From: Roseomonas mucosa
Lineage (GTDB): Bacteria > Pseudomonadota > Alphaproteobacteria > Acetobacterales > Acetobacteraceae
Reading direction: 5' to 3'
DNA length: 64,000 bases
NCBI GenBank assembly: GCA_945878375.1
Contig: CAMDWG010000012.1
Coordinates: forward strand, 1 to 64,000
Every line of letters starts with the position of its first letter. The first letter of the stretch is position 1. The notes beneath the pieces were generated by a model. The model saw only the letters and a list, made by a program, of their open reading frames with translations, made no database searches and was not told the DNA's origin. Position numbers and translations under genes: made by a program. This document shows, piece after piece, positions 15,876 to 23,917 of this stretch.

Positions 15876-17738
15876 GTGGTCCAGGCCCTGTCGGGCCTGG
15901 CCAGCGCGTCATCGCTGTTCGTTATCGCATCCGGGCTGACGCTGGTGTTCGGCGTCACCCGGATCGTGAATTTTGCGCATGGCTCCTTCTACATGCTCGG
16001 CGCCTATATGGCGGTGACGATCGTGCCCTGGCTGCTGGAGATCGAGCGGTCGCCCTGGCTGTTCTTCGTGGGCGTGCTGGCCAGCGCGGTGGTGGTCGGG
16101 CTGCTCGGCGTGGCGATGGAAGTGCTGCTGCTGCGCCGCATCTACAAGGTGCCGGAACTGTTCCAGCTTCTGGCGACCTTCGGCGTGGTGCTGATGGTGC
16201 AGGATGCGGTGCTGTGGATCTGGGGGCCGGTGGACATCACCGGGCCGCGCGCGCCGGGGCTGCGCCATGGCGTCGAGATTCTCGGCCAGCGTTTCCCGGC
16301 CTATGAGCTGTTCCTGATCGCCGTCGGGCCATCCGTGCTCGGGCTGCTCTGGCTTCTGATGCACCGCACGCGCTTCGGAATCCTGATCCGCGCCGCGACG
16401 CGGGACCGGGAGATGGTCGGCGCGCTCGGCGTCAACCAGGCGATGCTGTTCACCGGCACGCTGTTCCTCGGCGCCTTCCTGGCGGGGCTGGGCGGCGCGC
16501 TGCAGATTCCGCGTGTTTCGGCTTCGGGGCAGATGGACCTCTCGATCATCACCGAGGTCTTCGTGGTGACGGTGATCGGCGGCATGGGCAGCGTGACGGG
16601 CGCCTTCCTGGCGGCGGTGCTGATCGGCCAGCTGCAGGCCTTCGGCGTGCTGGTCTTCCCGAAGATCACGCTCGTGCTGGTCTTCCTGCTGATGGCGGTG
16701 GTGCTGGTCATCAAGCCCTGGGGCCTGCTGGGCCGTCCGGAGCCCGCCGCCGGCCGCGCCGCCTTGCCGGAAGGCATCCTCCACCCGCGCGGCTTCGGCC
16801 GGCTGGAACGCGCGCTGCTGTGGGTGACCATCGCCGCCGCCTGCGCCCTGCCTCTGTTCGGCGACGCCTATGCGGTGAAGGTCGCGACCGAGGTGCTGGT
16901 CTTCGCGCTGGCCGCCTTCTCGCTGAACTTCCTGGTCGGCAACGGCGGCATCGTCAGCTTTGGCCACGCCGCCTATTTCGGGCTCGGCGCCTATGCGGCG
17001 GGGTTGCTGGTGACGAAGGGCGGCGTGCCGATGGAACCGGCGCTGATCGCCGCCCCCATCGTGGGCGGGGCCTTCGCCGCGCTGTTCGGTTTCTTCGTCG
17101 TGCGGCTGTCGGGCATCTATCTTGCCATGCTGACGCTCGCCTTCGCGCAGATCGCCTATGCGGTCTGCTTCCAATGGGTGGAGTTCACCGGCGGCGACAA
17201 TGGCGTGGTCGGGGTGTGGCCCAGCGCCTGGGCGGGCTCGCGGCATGTCTATTTCTACCTGGTCGCGGCCTGCGCCATCGGCGCGATCCTGGCGCTGCGC
17301 CACGTGATCTACGCGCCCTTCGGCGCGACGCTGCGGGCGGCTCGGGATTCGGAACAGCGCGCGGACGCCATCGGCGTGGATGTGCGGACGCATCGCTGGC
17401 TCGGCTTCATCCTGGCGGGTGCGGCGGCGGGGCTGGCGGGCGGGCTCTATGCCTTCTCGAAGGGCTCGATCGACCCGACCATGCTCGGCATCCCGATGTC
17501 GGTGGATTTCCTGGCCATGATCCTGCTGGGCGGCATGCAGACGGTGATGGGCGCGGTGGTGGGGGCGGCGGCGTTCCATGCGATCAAGGACGTCTTCATG
17601 CCGCTGACCGATTTCTGGCGCTTCTTCCTCGGCGCGGCGATCATCGCGCTGGTGCTGATCTTCCCGCGCGGCCTGGGCGGCGCCTATGGCGCCTTCCGCG
17701 CCCAGGTGACGGCGAAGACGAAGGCGGTGCGCGCATGA
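15876..17738 (+). CDS. Fused LivH-LivM permease of ABC importer
   Basis: A 620-residue inner-membrane protein that joins the two permeases usually encoded separately. Residues 1-285 are LivH-like (ASGLTLVFGVTRIVNFAHGS, VTVIGGMGSVTGAFLAAVLIG). After a 30-residue linker, residues 315-610 are LivM-like (NFLVGNGGIVSFGHAAYFGLG, then ILLGGMQTVMGAVVGAAAF). Each half has its own EAA-type loop. The coordinates use GTG at 15876. A CTG at 15858, 9 bases after GGAG, would add LEPGFL and match the typical family N terminus, so it is a credible alternative. The stop overlaps the next ATG (ATGA). Confidence 0.92.
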   Translation: MVQALSGLASASSLFVIASGLTLVFGVTRIVNFAHGSFYMLGAYMAVTIVPWLLEIERSPWLFFVGVLASAVVVGLLGVAMEVLLLRRIYKVPELFQLLATFGVVLMVQDAVLWIWGPVDITGPRAPGLRHGVEILGQRFPAYELFLIAVGPSVLGLLWLLMHRTRFGILIRAATRDREMVGALGVNQAMLFTGTLFLGAFLAGLGGALQIPRVSASGQMDLSIITEVFVVTVIGGMGSVTGAFLAAVLIGQLQAFGVLVFPKITLVLVFLLMAVVLVIKPWGLLGRPEPAAGRAALPEGILHPRGFGRLERALLWVTIAAACALPLFGDAYAVKVATEVLVFALAAFSLNFLVGNGGIVSFGHAAYFGLGAYAAGLLVTKGGVPMEPALIAAPIVGGAFAALFGFFVVRLSGIYLAMLTLAFAQIAYAVCFQWVEFTGGDNGVVGVWPSAWAGSRHVYFYLVAACAIGAILALRHVIYAPFGATLRAARDSEQRADAIGVDVRTHRWLGFILAGAAAGLAGGLYAFSKGSIDPTMLGIPMSVDFLAMILLGGMQTVMGAVVGAAAFHAIKDVFMPLTDFWRFFLGAAIIALVLIFPRGLGGAYGAFRAQVTAKTKAVRA

Positions 17739-18520
17739 CGCTGCTGGCGGCAGAGGGGCTGAACAAGGCCTTCGGCGGCGTGGTCGCGGCGAAGGACGTC
17801 ACCTTCGCGTTGGCGGCCGGGGAGATGCTGGCGATCATCGGCCCGAATGGCGCGGGCAAATCCACCACCTTCAACATGGTGGGCGGCCAGTTGCGCCCCG
17901 ATAGCGGGCGCGTGACGCTGGCCGGCCAGGACATCACCGGCCAGCCGCCGCGCCGCGTATGCCGGATGGGGGTCGGGCGCACCTTCCAGGTCGCGCAGAC
18001 CTTCCTGTCCATGTCGGTGGTCGAGAATGTGCAGATGGCGCTGATCGCCCATGCCGGCCGCACGCGGGACATGATCGCCCGCACCGCCGCGCTGTACCGG
18101 CCAGAGGCCGTCGCGCTGCTGGACAAGGTCGGCATGGCGGCGGATGCGGACCGGCCCATCGGCGAACTCGCCTATGGCGACGTCAAGCGGGTGGAGCTGG
18201 CCATCGCGCTGGCCGCCGCGCCGCGCCTGCTGCTGATGGACGAACCCACCGCCGGCATGGCCCCGCGCGAACGCGCCAACCTGATGACGCTGACGGCCGG
18301 CATCGCGCGGGAGGAAGGGATCGGCGTGCTCTTCACCGAACACGACATGGACGCGGTCTTCGCCCATGCCGACCGCATCCTGGTGCTGGTGCGCGGCGAG
18401 ATCATCGCCCAGGGCACGCCGGAACAGGTGCGCGCCGATGAACAGGTGAAGCGCGTCTATCTCGGCACCACCGGCCACAAGGCCGCACTCCGCGCCCGCA
18501 AGGCAGCCGCCCATGGCTGA
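17735..18520 (+). CDS. ABC importer ATP-binding protein, LivG-type
   Basis: A 261-residue cytoplasmic ATPase of the LivG (BCA_ABC_TP) group. Walker A is GPNGAGKST near residue 38. The LivG-specific region MGVGRTFQVAQTFLSMSVVENV follows, and Walker B is LLLMDEPTAGMAP. The signature loop is replaced by ELAYGDVKRVELAIALA, the usual LivG form. It pairs with the LivF-type protein as the heterodimeric motor under the fused permease. It starts inside the permease stop codon (ATGA) and ends 8 bases into livF, so the three are coupled. Confidence 0.93.
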   Translation: MTLLAAEGLNKAFGGVVAAKDVTFALAAGEMLAIIGPNGAGKSTTFNMVGGQLRPDSGRVTLAGQDITGQPPRRVCRMGVGRTFQVAQTFLSMSVVENVQMALIAHAGRTRDMIARTAALYRPEAVALLDKVGMAADADRPIGELAYGDVKRVELAIALAAAPRLLLMDEPTAGMAPRERANLMTLTAGIAREEGIGVLFTEHDMDAVFAHADRILVLVRGEIIAQGTPEQVRADEQVKRVYLGTTGHKAALRARKAAAHG

Positions 18521-19223
18521 GACGGTGCTGGAAGTGGAAGCGCTGCACGCCGGCTACGGCCCGGCGGAGGTGCTGTTCGGCGTCTCCCTGCTGCTGCGGC
18601 GGGGGGAGGTTGCGGCGCTGATGGGCCGCAACGGCGCCGGGAAATCCACCACGCTCAAGGCCATCATGGGCCTGCTGCCGGCCCGCGGCGGGTGCGTGCG
18701 CTTCCAGGGGACGGACATCACGGGGCTGCCCCCCTACCGCATCGCGCGGCTCGGCCTTGGCTATGTGCCGGAGGATCGTCGGATCTTCACGGACCTCACG
18801 GTGTTCGAGAATCTGGAGGTTGGCCGCCGCGCCGCGCGCGATCGCGCGGCGTGGACGCCGGATCGCCTGTTCGCCGTCTTCCCCAACCTCGCGGAGATGC
18901 GGAACCGCAGGGCGAGCGCGATGTCGGGCGGCGAACAGCAGATGCTGACCATCGCGCGCACGCTGATGGGCAACCCGGATGCCGTGCTGCTCGACGAACC
19001 CTCGGAAGGCCTCGCGCCGGTGATCGTGGAACAGATGGCGGAAGCCGTGCCGCGGATGAAGGCGGAAGGGATCGCCGTGTTGCTCTCCGAACAGAATCTC
19101 GACTTCGCCGCGGCGGTGTCGGACCGCGCCTATGTGATCGAGAAGGGCGGCATCCGCTACCAGGGCACGATGGAGGCGTTGGAAGCCGATGACGGCGCCC
19201 GCGCCGCCTATCTGACAGTATGA
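18513..19223 (+). CDS. ABC importer ATP-binding protein, LivF-type
   Basis: A 236-residue ATPase of the LivF group: Walker A GRNGAGKST near residue 38, the LivF segment LGLGYVPEDRRIFTDLTVFENL, signature AMSGGEQQMLTIARTLM, and Walker B AVLLDEPSEGLAP with a following H-loop replaced by SEQN (LLSEQNLDFA), normal for LivF. It completes the Liv cassette. It overlaps livG by 8 bases at its start and the hyuA start by ATGA at its end. This is strong evidence that uptake and the downstream hydrolase genes are expressed together. Confidence 0.93.
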   Translation: MAETVLEVEALHAGYGPAEVLFGVSLLLRRGEVAALMGRNGAGKSTTLKAIMGLLPARGGCVRFQGTDITGLPPYRIARLGLGYVPEDRRIFTDLTVFENLEVGRRAARDRAAWTPDRLFAVFPNLAEMRNRRASAMSGGEQQMLTIARTLMGNPDAVLLDEPSEGLAPVIVEQMAEAVPRMKAEGIAVLLSEQNLDFAAAVSDRAYVIEKGGIRYQGTMEALEADDGARAAYLTV

Positions 19224-21247
19224 CGATGCGGCGCGTCGCGGGGGTCGATGTCGGCGGCACCTTCACCGACCTGCTGTTGCAGGATGCGGATGGCGGGATG
19301 CGGCTGTCCAAGGTGCCGACCACTTCACCCAACCAGGCCGATGGCGTGCTGGCCGCGATCGAGGCCGCGGGCGCCGATCCGGCCTCGCTCGACCTGATCA
19401 TCCACGGCACCACGGCCACCACGAATGCGGTACTGGAACGCAAGCTGGCGCGTGTCGGCCTCATCACCACGCTCGGCTTCCGGGACGTGCTGGAGCTGGG
19501 CCGCCGCACGCGCCCGAATTCCTATGGCATGACCGGCAGCTTCGAGCCGCTCGTGCCGCGCGAGCTGCGGCGCGAAGTGGCGGAACGGGTGGATGCGCGC
19601 GGCCAGGTCGTGACCTCGCTGGATGAGGATGCGGTGGCGCGGGACGTGATCGCGCTGCGCGATGCGGGCTGCGAGGCGCTGGTCATCCACTTCCTGCACG
19701 CCTACGCCAACCCCGCGCATGAGAAGCGGGCGGGGGAGATCGCACGGGCGATCTGGCCGAACCACTATGTCACGCTGGGGCATGAGCTGCTGTCGGAGTT
19801 CCGCGAATACGAACGCGGCACCACCGCATCGGTCAACGCCGCCGTGCAGCCGGTGCTGGACCGCTACCTGCATCGCCTGCAGGACCAGCTGGCGGCGCGC
19901 GGGCACAGGCGCGACCTGCTGGTGATGAACGGCAATGGCGGCACGGTGCCGGCGCGGCTGGTGGCGAAGGAAGCCGCCAAGACCGTGATGTCCGGCCCGG
20001 CCTCCGGCGTCATGGCGGCGGCGGCGACGCTGGCGCAAAGCGAGCTGTCCAACGCCATCACCTACGACATGGGCGGCACATCGACCGATGTGGCGCTGAT
20101 CGCGGGCGGGGTGCCGGAGGTCTCGGCGGAGCTCTCCATCGCCTATGGCCTGCCCATCCACCTGCCGATGGTCGATGTCCGCACCGTCGGCGCCGGCGGC
20201 GGGTCCATCGCGGGGCTGGATCGCGCGGGGATGCTGCGCGTCGGTCCGGAAAGCGCGGGCAGCGCGCCGGGGCCGATCTGCTATGGCCGCGGCGGCACAA
20301 GACCCACGATCACCGATGCGAACCTCGTGCTCGGCCGGCTCGACCCCGCCAGGCTGCTCGCGGTGCGGGATGCGGTGCCGATGGAGCGCATCCGGGATGC
20401 CTTTCTGCGGGAGGTGGGGGAGCCGCTCGGCCTTTCGGTGGAACAGGCGGCGGAAGCGACGATCCGGCTGGCGAATGTGCACATGACGGGCGCGATCCGC
20501 ATGGTCTCGCTGTCCAAGGGCCATGATCCGCGCGACTTCGTGCTGTTCGCCTTCGGCGGTGCCGGCCCGTTGCATGCGGTGGCGCTGGCGCGGGAAATCG
20601 GCATCCCCGAAGTGCTGGTGCCGGCCCGGCCGGGGCTGACCAATGCGCTGGGCTGCCTTGTCGCCGATCTGCGGCAGGATCTGGTGAACACGCTCAACCG
20701 CGGCCTGGACGACATCCCGGAGGAAGAGATCGCGGCAACGCTCGCCGCCCAGCGCGAACGCGGCCTGGCGACCGTGCTGGCGGAGAAGGGAGAGGTCGAG
20801 GACGCGCTGGTGCTGCATTCGGCGGAGATGCAGTTCCGCGGCCAGACCCACCTGATCCGTGTCCCGCTGCCGCATGCGGCAATGACCCGCGCCGAGATCC
20901 AGGCCGCCTTCGAAGCCGCCTATTTCGCCCGCTTCCAGATCCGCATGCCTGAGATTCGCGCGGTGCTGGTGAACCTCAACACCAGCGTGATCGGCAAGCG
21001 CCCGGGCTTTTCCCTCGCCGGGTTGCTGCCGGAAGGCGATGGCGATGCGCTGGTGGGCGAACGCCCGATCTACGCGGATGGCGCCTGGCACGCAGCCAAG
21101 ATCTGGCAGCGCGAGAGGCTGCGGCGCGGCACGCGGATCGCGGGCCCCGCCATCATCCAGCAGGCCGATGCGACGACGGTGCTGGAACCGGGCAGCGAGG
21201 CCGTGGTGGATGTGCTGGGCAATCTGCGGATCAAGGTGCGGGCATGA
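19220..21247 (+). CDS. Hydantoinase/oxoprolinase family, subunit A (HyuA-like)
   Basis: A 675-residue ASKHA-fold ATPase subunit. Phosphate-1 motif VDVGGTFTD is at 9-17. Later segments are IHGTTATTNAVLERK, TYDMGGTSTDVALI, VDVRTVGAGGGSIAG and FAFGGAGPLHAVALA. With HyuB it forms ATP-dependent hydrolases that phosphorylate and open lactam or imide rings (5-oxoproline, N-methylhydantoin) or carboxylate ketones (acetone, acetophenone). Which of these applies cannot be read from the motifs. Neighbouring ring-hydroxylating and ring-reducing genes favour opening of a lactam made in this pathway. ATGA overlaps join it to livF and to hyuB. Confidence 0.92.
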   Translation: MTMRRVAGVDVGGTFTDLLLQDADGGMRLSKVPTTSPNQADGVLAAIEAAGADPASLDLIIHGTTATTNAVLERKLARVGLITTLGFRDVLELGRRTRPNSYGMTGSFEPLVPRELRREVAERVDARGQVVTSLDEDAVARDVIALRDAGCEALVIHFLHAYANPAHEKRAGEIARAIWPNHYVTLGHELLSEFREYERGTTASVNAAVQPVLDRYLHRLQDQLAARGHRRDLLVMNGNGGTVPARLVAKEAAKTVMSGPASGVMAAAATLAQSELSNAITYDMGGTSTDVALIAGGVPEVSAELSIAYGLPIHLPMVDVRTVGAGGGSIAGLDRAGMLRVGPESAGSAPGPICYGRGGTRPTITDANLVLGRLDPARLLAVRDAVPMERIRDAFLREVGEPLGLSVEQAAEATIRLANVHMTGAIRMVSLSKGHDPRDFVLFAFGGAGPLHAVALAREIGIPEVLVPARPGLTNALGCLVADLRQDLVNTLNRGLDDIPEEEIAATLAAQRERGLATVLAEKGEVEDALVLHSAEMQFRGQTHLIRVPLPHAAMTRAEIQAAFEAAYFARFQIRMPEIRAVLVNLNTSVIGKRPGFSLAGLLPEGDGDALVGERPIYADGAWHAAKIWQRERLRRGTRIAGPAIIQQADATTVLEPGSEAVVDVLGNLRIKVRA

Positions 21248-22932
21248 GCGAACCGGATGCGCTGACGCTCGCGGTCATCCAGGCGGGGTTGCAGCAGGTC
21301 TGCAACGAGATGGATATCGCCTTCTCCCGCGCCGCCTTCTCTCCGGTGATCGCGGAAGCCAATGACCGATCCGACGGCATCTACGGCGCCGAGGATGGCG
21401 CGCTGATCGCGCAGGGCGAATTGGGCCTGCCCGTCTTCGTCGGCACCATGGCGCATTCGGCGGCGCATATCGCCCGGCTGATCCGGGAAGGCGAGGTCGC
21501 GGCGCCGGAACCGGGCGATATCTACATCGTCAACGACCCCTATCTCGGCGGCACGCATCTGATGGATGTGCGCTTCGCCAAGCCGGTCTTCGTCGATGGA
21601 ACCCTTTTCTGCTGGCTGCAGAACACCGGCCATTGGCCGGATATCGGCGGCATGGTGCCCGGTGGCTTCAGCGCCCATGCGACGGAAGTGGAACAGGAAG
21701 GGCTGCGCCTTCCGCCGGTCAAACTGTTCAAGCGCGGGGAGATCGACCGCGAGATCCTCTCCATCATCCAATCCAATATCCGCGTCGCCGGCCAGCGCAT
21801 CGGCGACATCAAGGCGCAGGCCGCAGCCTTGCTGGTAGGGGAAGCGCGGCTGAACGAGATGCTCGCGCGCCACGGCCGCGCGACGCTGGAAGCCGCCATC
21901 GCCGGCATCCGCGCGCGATCGGCGGACCGCATGCGCGCGGAGATCCGCCGCATCCCGGATGGGGTCTATCGGTCGGAAGCCTTCGTCGATTCCGACGGGG
22001 TGGTGAACCAGCCGCTCCGCATCGCGCTCACCCTGACGAAGCGCGACGACCGGCTGATCTTCGACCTGTCCGAAAGCGCCCCGCCCTGCCAGGGGCCGAT
22101 GAACTCGGTCTGGGCGACAACCTGCAGCGCCGTCTATCTCGGCGTGAAGCATGTCTTCCCCGATGTCCCGATCAATGCCGGCACCTTCGAACCGCTGGAG
22201 GTGATCCGGCCGGAGGGCACCTTCCTCGATGCCCACTACCCGCGCCCCGTCTCGGGCTGCGCGGCGGAGGTCAGCCAGCGCATCGCGGAAGCGGTGTTCC
22301 TCGCACTCGCCCAGGCGATCCCGGATGCGCTCTGGGGCGCGCCGGCGGGCACATCGGGGAATTTCGCACTCGGCGGCTCCGATCCGGCGCGGGGGGCCAG
22401 CTATGTGATGTACCAGATCACCGGTGGCGGCCATGGCGGCAATGCGCGGGAAGACGGTCTGACCAATGCCTGTTCCACCATCGGCATCAGCAAGACCCCG
22501 CCGGTCGAGGTGATGGAGCAATACTTCCCCATCCTGTTCCGCCGCTTCGCCATCCACGAAGGATCGGGCGGCGCGGGGCAGCATCGCGGCGGCTTCGGCG
22601 TGCATTACGAGATCGAGCTGCTGCGGGGGGAAGCGCGCGCCAGCTTCGTGATGGATCATGGTCGCTTCGGGCCGCCCGGCGTGCTGGGCGGCGGGGATGG
22701 CGCCCCGAATGTCGTCAAGCTGCATCGCGGCGGCGTCACCACCACGCCGGAGCATCTGTCGAAGGACCAAGGCCTTCGCCTTGTCGCGGGCGACCGGGTG
22801 GAGGTGATGACGCCGGGCGGCGGCGGTTATGGCGACCCGCTCACCCGCGACCGCGCGCTGGTCGCACGCGACGTGGCGCGCGGCACCTATACGGCCGAGC
22901 AGGCGGAACGCCTGTTCGGTCCCTTCGCATGA
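21244..22932 (+). CDS. Hydantoinase/oxoprolinase family, subunit B (HyuB-like)
   Basis: A 562-residue hydantoinase B subunit of normal length. Landmarks are the opening DALTLAVIQAGLQQVCNEMD, FSRAAFSPVIAEANDRSDG, NDPYLGGTHLMDV, the Gly/His segment ITGGGHGGNA and EGSGGAGQHRGGFG near the C terminus, ending with GGGGYGDPLTRD. It is the metal-containing catalytic partner of HyuA in this family. It is ATGA-coupled to hyuA. Its own stop overlaps the ATG of a 49-codon frame that bridges to the next enzyme gene. Confidence 0.92.
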   Translation: MSEPDALTLAVIQAGLQQVCNEMDIAFSRAAFSPVIAEANDRSDGIYGAEDGALIAQGELGLPVFVGTMAHSAAHIARLIREGEVAAPEPGDIYIVNDPYLGGTHLMDVRFAKPVFVDGTLFCWLQNTGHWPDIGGMVPGGFSAHATEVEQEGLRLPPVKLFKRGEIDREILSIIQSNIRVAGQRIGDIKAQAAALLVGEARLNEMLARHGRATLEAAIAGIRARSADRMRAEIRRIPDGVYRSEAFVDSDGVVNQPLRIALTLTKRDDRLIFDLSESAPPCQGPMNSVWATTCSAVYLGVKHVFPDVPINAGTFEPLEVIRPEGTFLDAHYPRPVSGCAAEVSQRIAEAVFLALAQAIPDALWGAPAGTSGNFALGGSDPARGASYVMYQITGGGHGGNAREDGLTNACSTIGISKTPPVEVMEQYFPILFRRFAIHEGSGGAGQHRGGFGVHYEIELLRGEARASFVMDHGRFGPPGVLGGGDGAPNVVKLHRGGVTTTPEHLSKDQGLRLVAGDRVEVMTPGGGGYGDPLTRDRALVARDVARGTYTAEQAERLFGPFA

Positions 22933-23078
22933 TGCAGAGCCCACGATCTTCCGCCCTGCGGCCCGAAGAGCCGAGCGGCCGAATGGCCGCCGCCGCTTAT
23001 GCGGCGAAGCCAAGCGGCCGGAGGCCGCGCCCGGCGACTGAGGGGCACGAAGGTGAAACCTTCGTGCTGGGATTATGA
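22929..23078 (+). CDS. Possible 49-residue small ORF bridging hyuB and the FAD-subunit gene
   Basis: The ATG overlaps the hyuB stop (ATGA) and the TGA overlaps the following ATG (ATGA), so this frame fills the gap exactly. The product is basic, Ala/Pro/Arg-rich and hydrophilic (starts MMQSPRSSALRPEEP), with no recognised domain. It coincides with an array of hairpins (22975-23067), which argues that the DNA is primarily a palindromic repeat that happens to stay open in this frame. Translation could still matter, for keeping ribosomes running through the structured region into the next gene. Confidence 0.25.
   Translation: MMQSPRSSALRPEEPSGRMAAAAYAAKPSGRRPRPATEGHEGETFVLGL
22975..23067 (+). 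repeat. Array of four consecutive hairpins inside the operon
   Basis: Four perfect inverted repeats follow one another: GCGGCC/GGCCGC (22975-22990, loop GAAT), CGCCGC/GCGGCG (22991-23006, loop TTAT), GCGGCC/GGCCGC (23014-23028, loop GGA), and a 10-bp arm GCACGAAGGT with its complement (23045-23067, loop GAA). The last ends 7 bases before the ATG of the FAD-subunit gene, where a ribosome-binding site would be expected. There is no T-tract. It may be a REP-type element or an mRNA structure that tunes translation. Confidence 0.75.
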
Positions 23079-23917
23079 CCGCCATTTTTCGCCCGCGCAG
23101 CCTGGAGGAGGCACTGGCCATCCGCGCCGCGCGTGATGTCGCGGTGATCGCGGGTGGCACCGACATCTACCCGGCACATGCCGCCCGCCGCGCCTGGGGC
23201 GAGCCGACGCACAAGGACGTGCTCGACATCTCCGCGATCCCCGGCCTCGCCGCCGTCGAGGACAGTGGGGATCACTGGCGCATCGGCTGCCTCGTCACCT
23301 GGTCCGCGCTGCGCGGCACCCCCCTGCCCCCGCTCTTCGACGGGCTGAAGCGCGCGGCGCGGGAGGTGGGCGGGATGCAGGTGCAGAATCGCGGCACGCT
23401 GGTCGGCAACCTCGTCACCGCCTCTCCCGCCGGGGACGGTATCCCGAACCTGCTGGCGCTGGATGCGCAAGTGGAGATCGCGGGCGGCGACGGGCGGCGC
23501 GTGGTGCCACTCCCGGCCTTCCTCACCGGCTACCGCGCGACGGCGCTGCGACCGGATGAGATCGTGACGGCGCTGCTGATCCCGCGCCTCGCCGATGCGC
23601 GCGGGGCGTTCGAGAAGCTGGGCGCGCGGCGCTACCTTGTCATCTCGGTCGCGATGGCGGCCGGCGTGGTCGCCACCGATGCGGAAGGGCGCATCACGAC
23701 CGCCCGGCTTGCGCTCGGCGCCTGTTCGGCGGTCGCGCAGCGCCTGCCGGCGCTGGAAGCGGCGTTGCACGGCGTCGCGCTGCGGGACGCGGCGCAGGTT
23801 CCGGATGCCGGGCATCTCGCCCATCTCGACCCGATCGACGATATCCGCGGCTCGGCGGCCTATCGGCGGCATGCGGCGCTCGCGCTGCTGCGCGACCTGC
23901 TGGGGGGGCTCGCATGA
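23075..23917 (+). CDS. Xanthine dehydrogenase family FAD-binding subunit (CoxM/XdhB-type)
   Basis: A 280-residue FAD subunit of molybdenum hydroxylases. FAD-binding segments are VIAGGTDIYPAHAAR near residue 25 and GTLVGNLVTASPAGDGIPNL near 110. The C-terminal CO_deh_flav_C part includes FEKLGARRYLVISVAMAAGV. It passes electrons from the [2Fe-2S] clusters of the partner to an acceptor. Its partner is the fused iron-sulfur/molybdopterin gene that begins inside its stop codon (ATGA). Position just after the hairpin array suggests that its translation is structure-controlled or coupled to the small bridging ORF. Confidence 0.92.
   Translation: MTAIFRPRSLEEALAIRAARDVAVIAGGTDIYPAHAARRAWGEPTHKDVLDISAIPGLAAVEDSGDHWRIGCLVTWSALRGTPLPPLFDGLKRAAREVGGMQVQNRGTLVGNLVTASPAGDGIPNLLALDAQVEIAGGDGRRVVPLPAFLTGYRATALRPDEIVTALLIPRLADARGAFEKLGARRYLVISVAMAAGVVATDAEGRITTARLALGACSAVAQRLPALEAALHGVALRDAAQVPDAGHLAHLDPIDDIRGSAAYRRHAALALLRDLLGGLA

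Noticed and set aside
15876-17738. Fused LivH-LivM as a sequencing or assembly artefact
   Set aside because: The joint is a continuous frame with a plausible 30-residue linker and no homopolymer error signature; fusions of this pair are known in other genomes.
22983-23872. Minus-strand frame 22997-23872 through the FAD-subunit gene
   Set aside because: Fully antisense to the FAD-subunit gene and its upstream hairpin array, with low-complexity basic composition.
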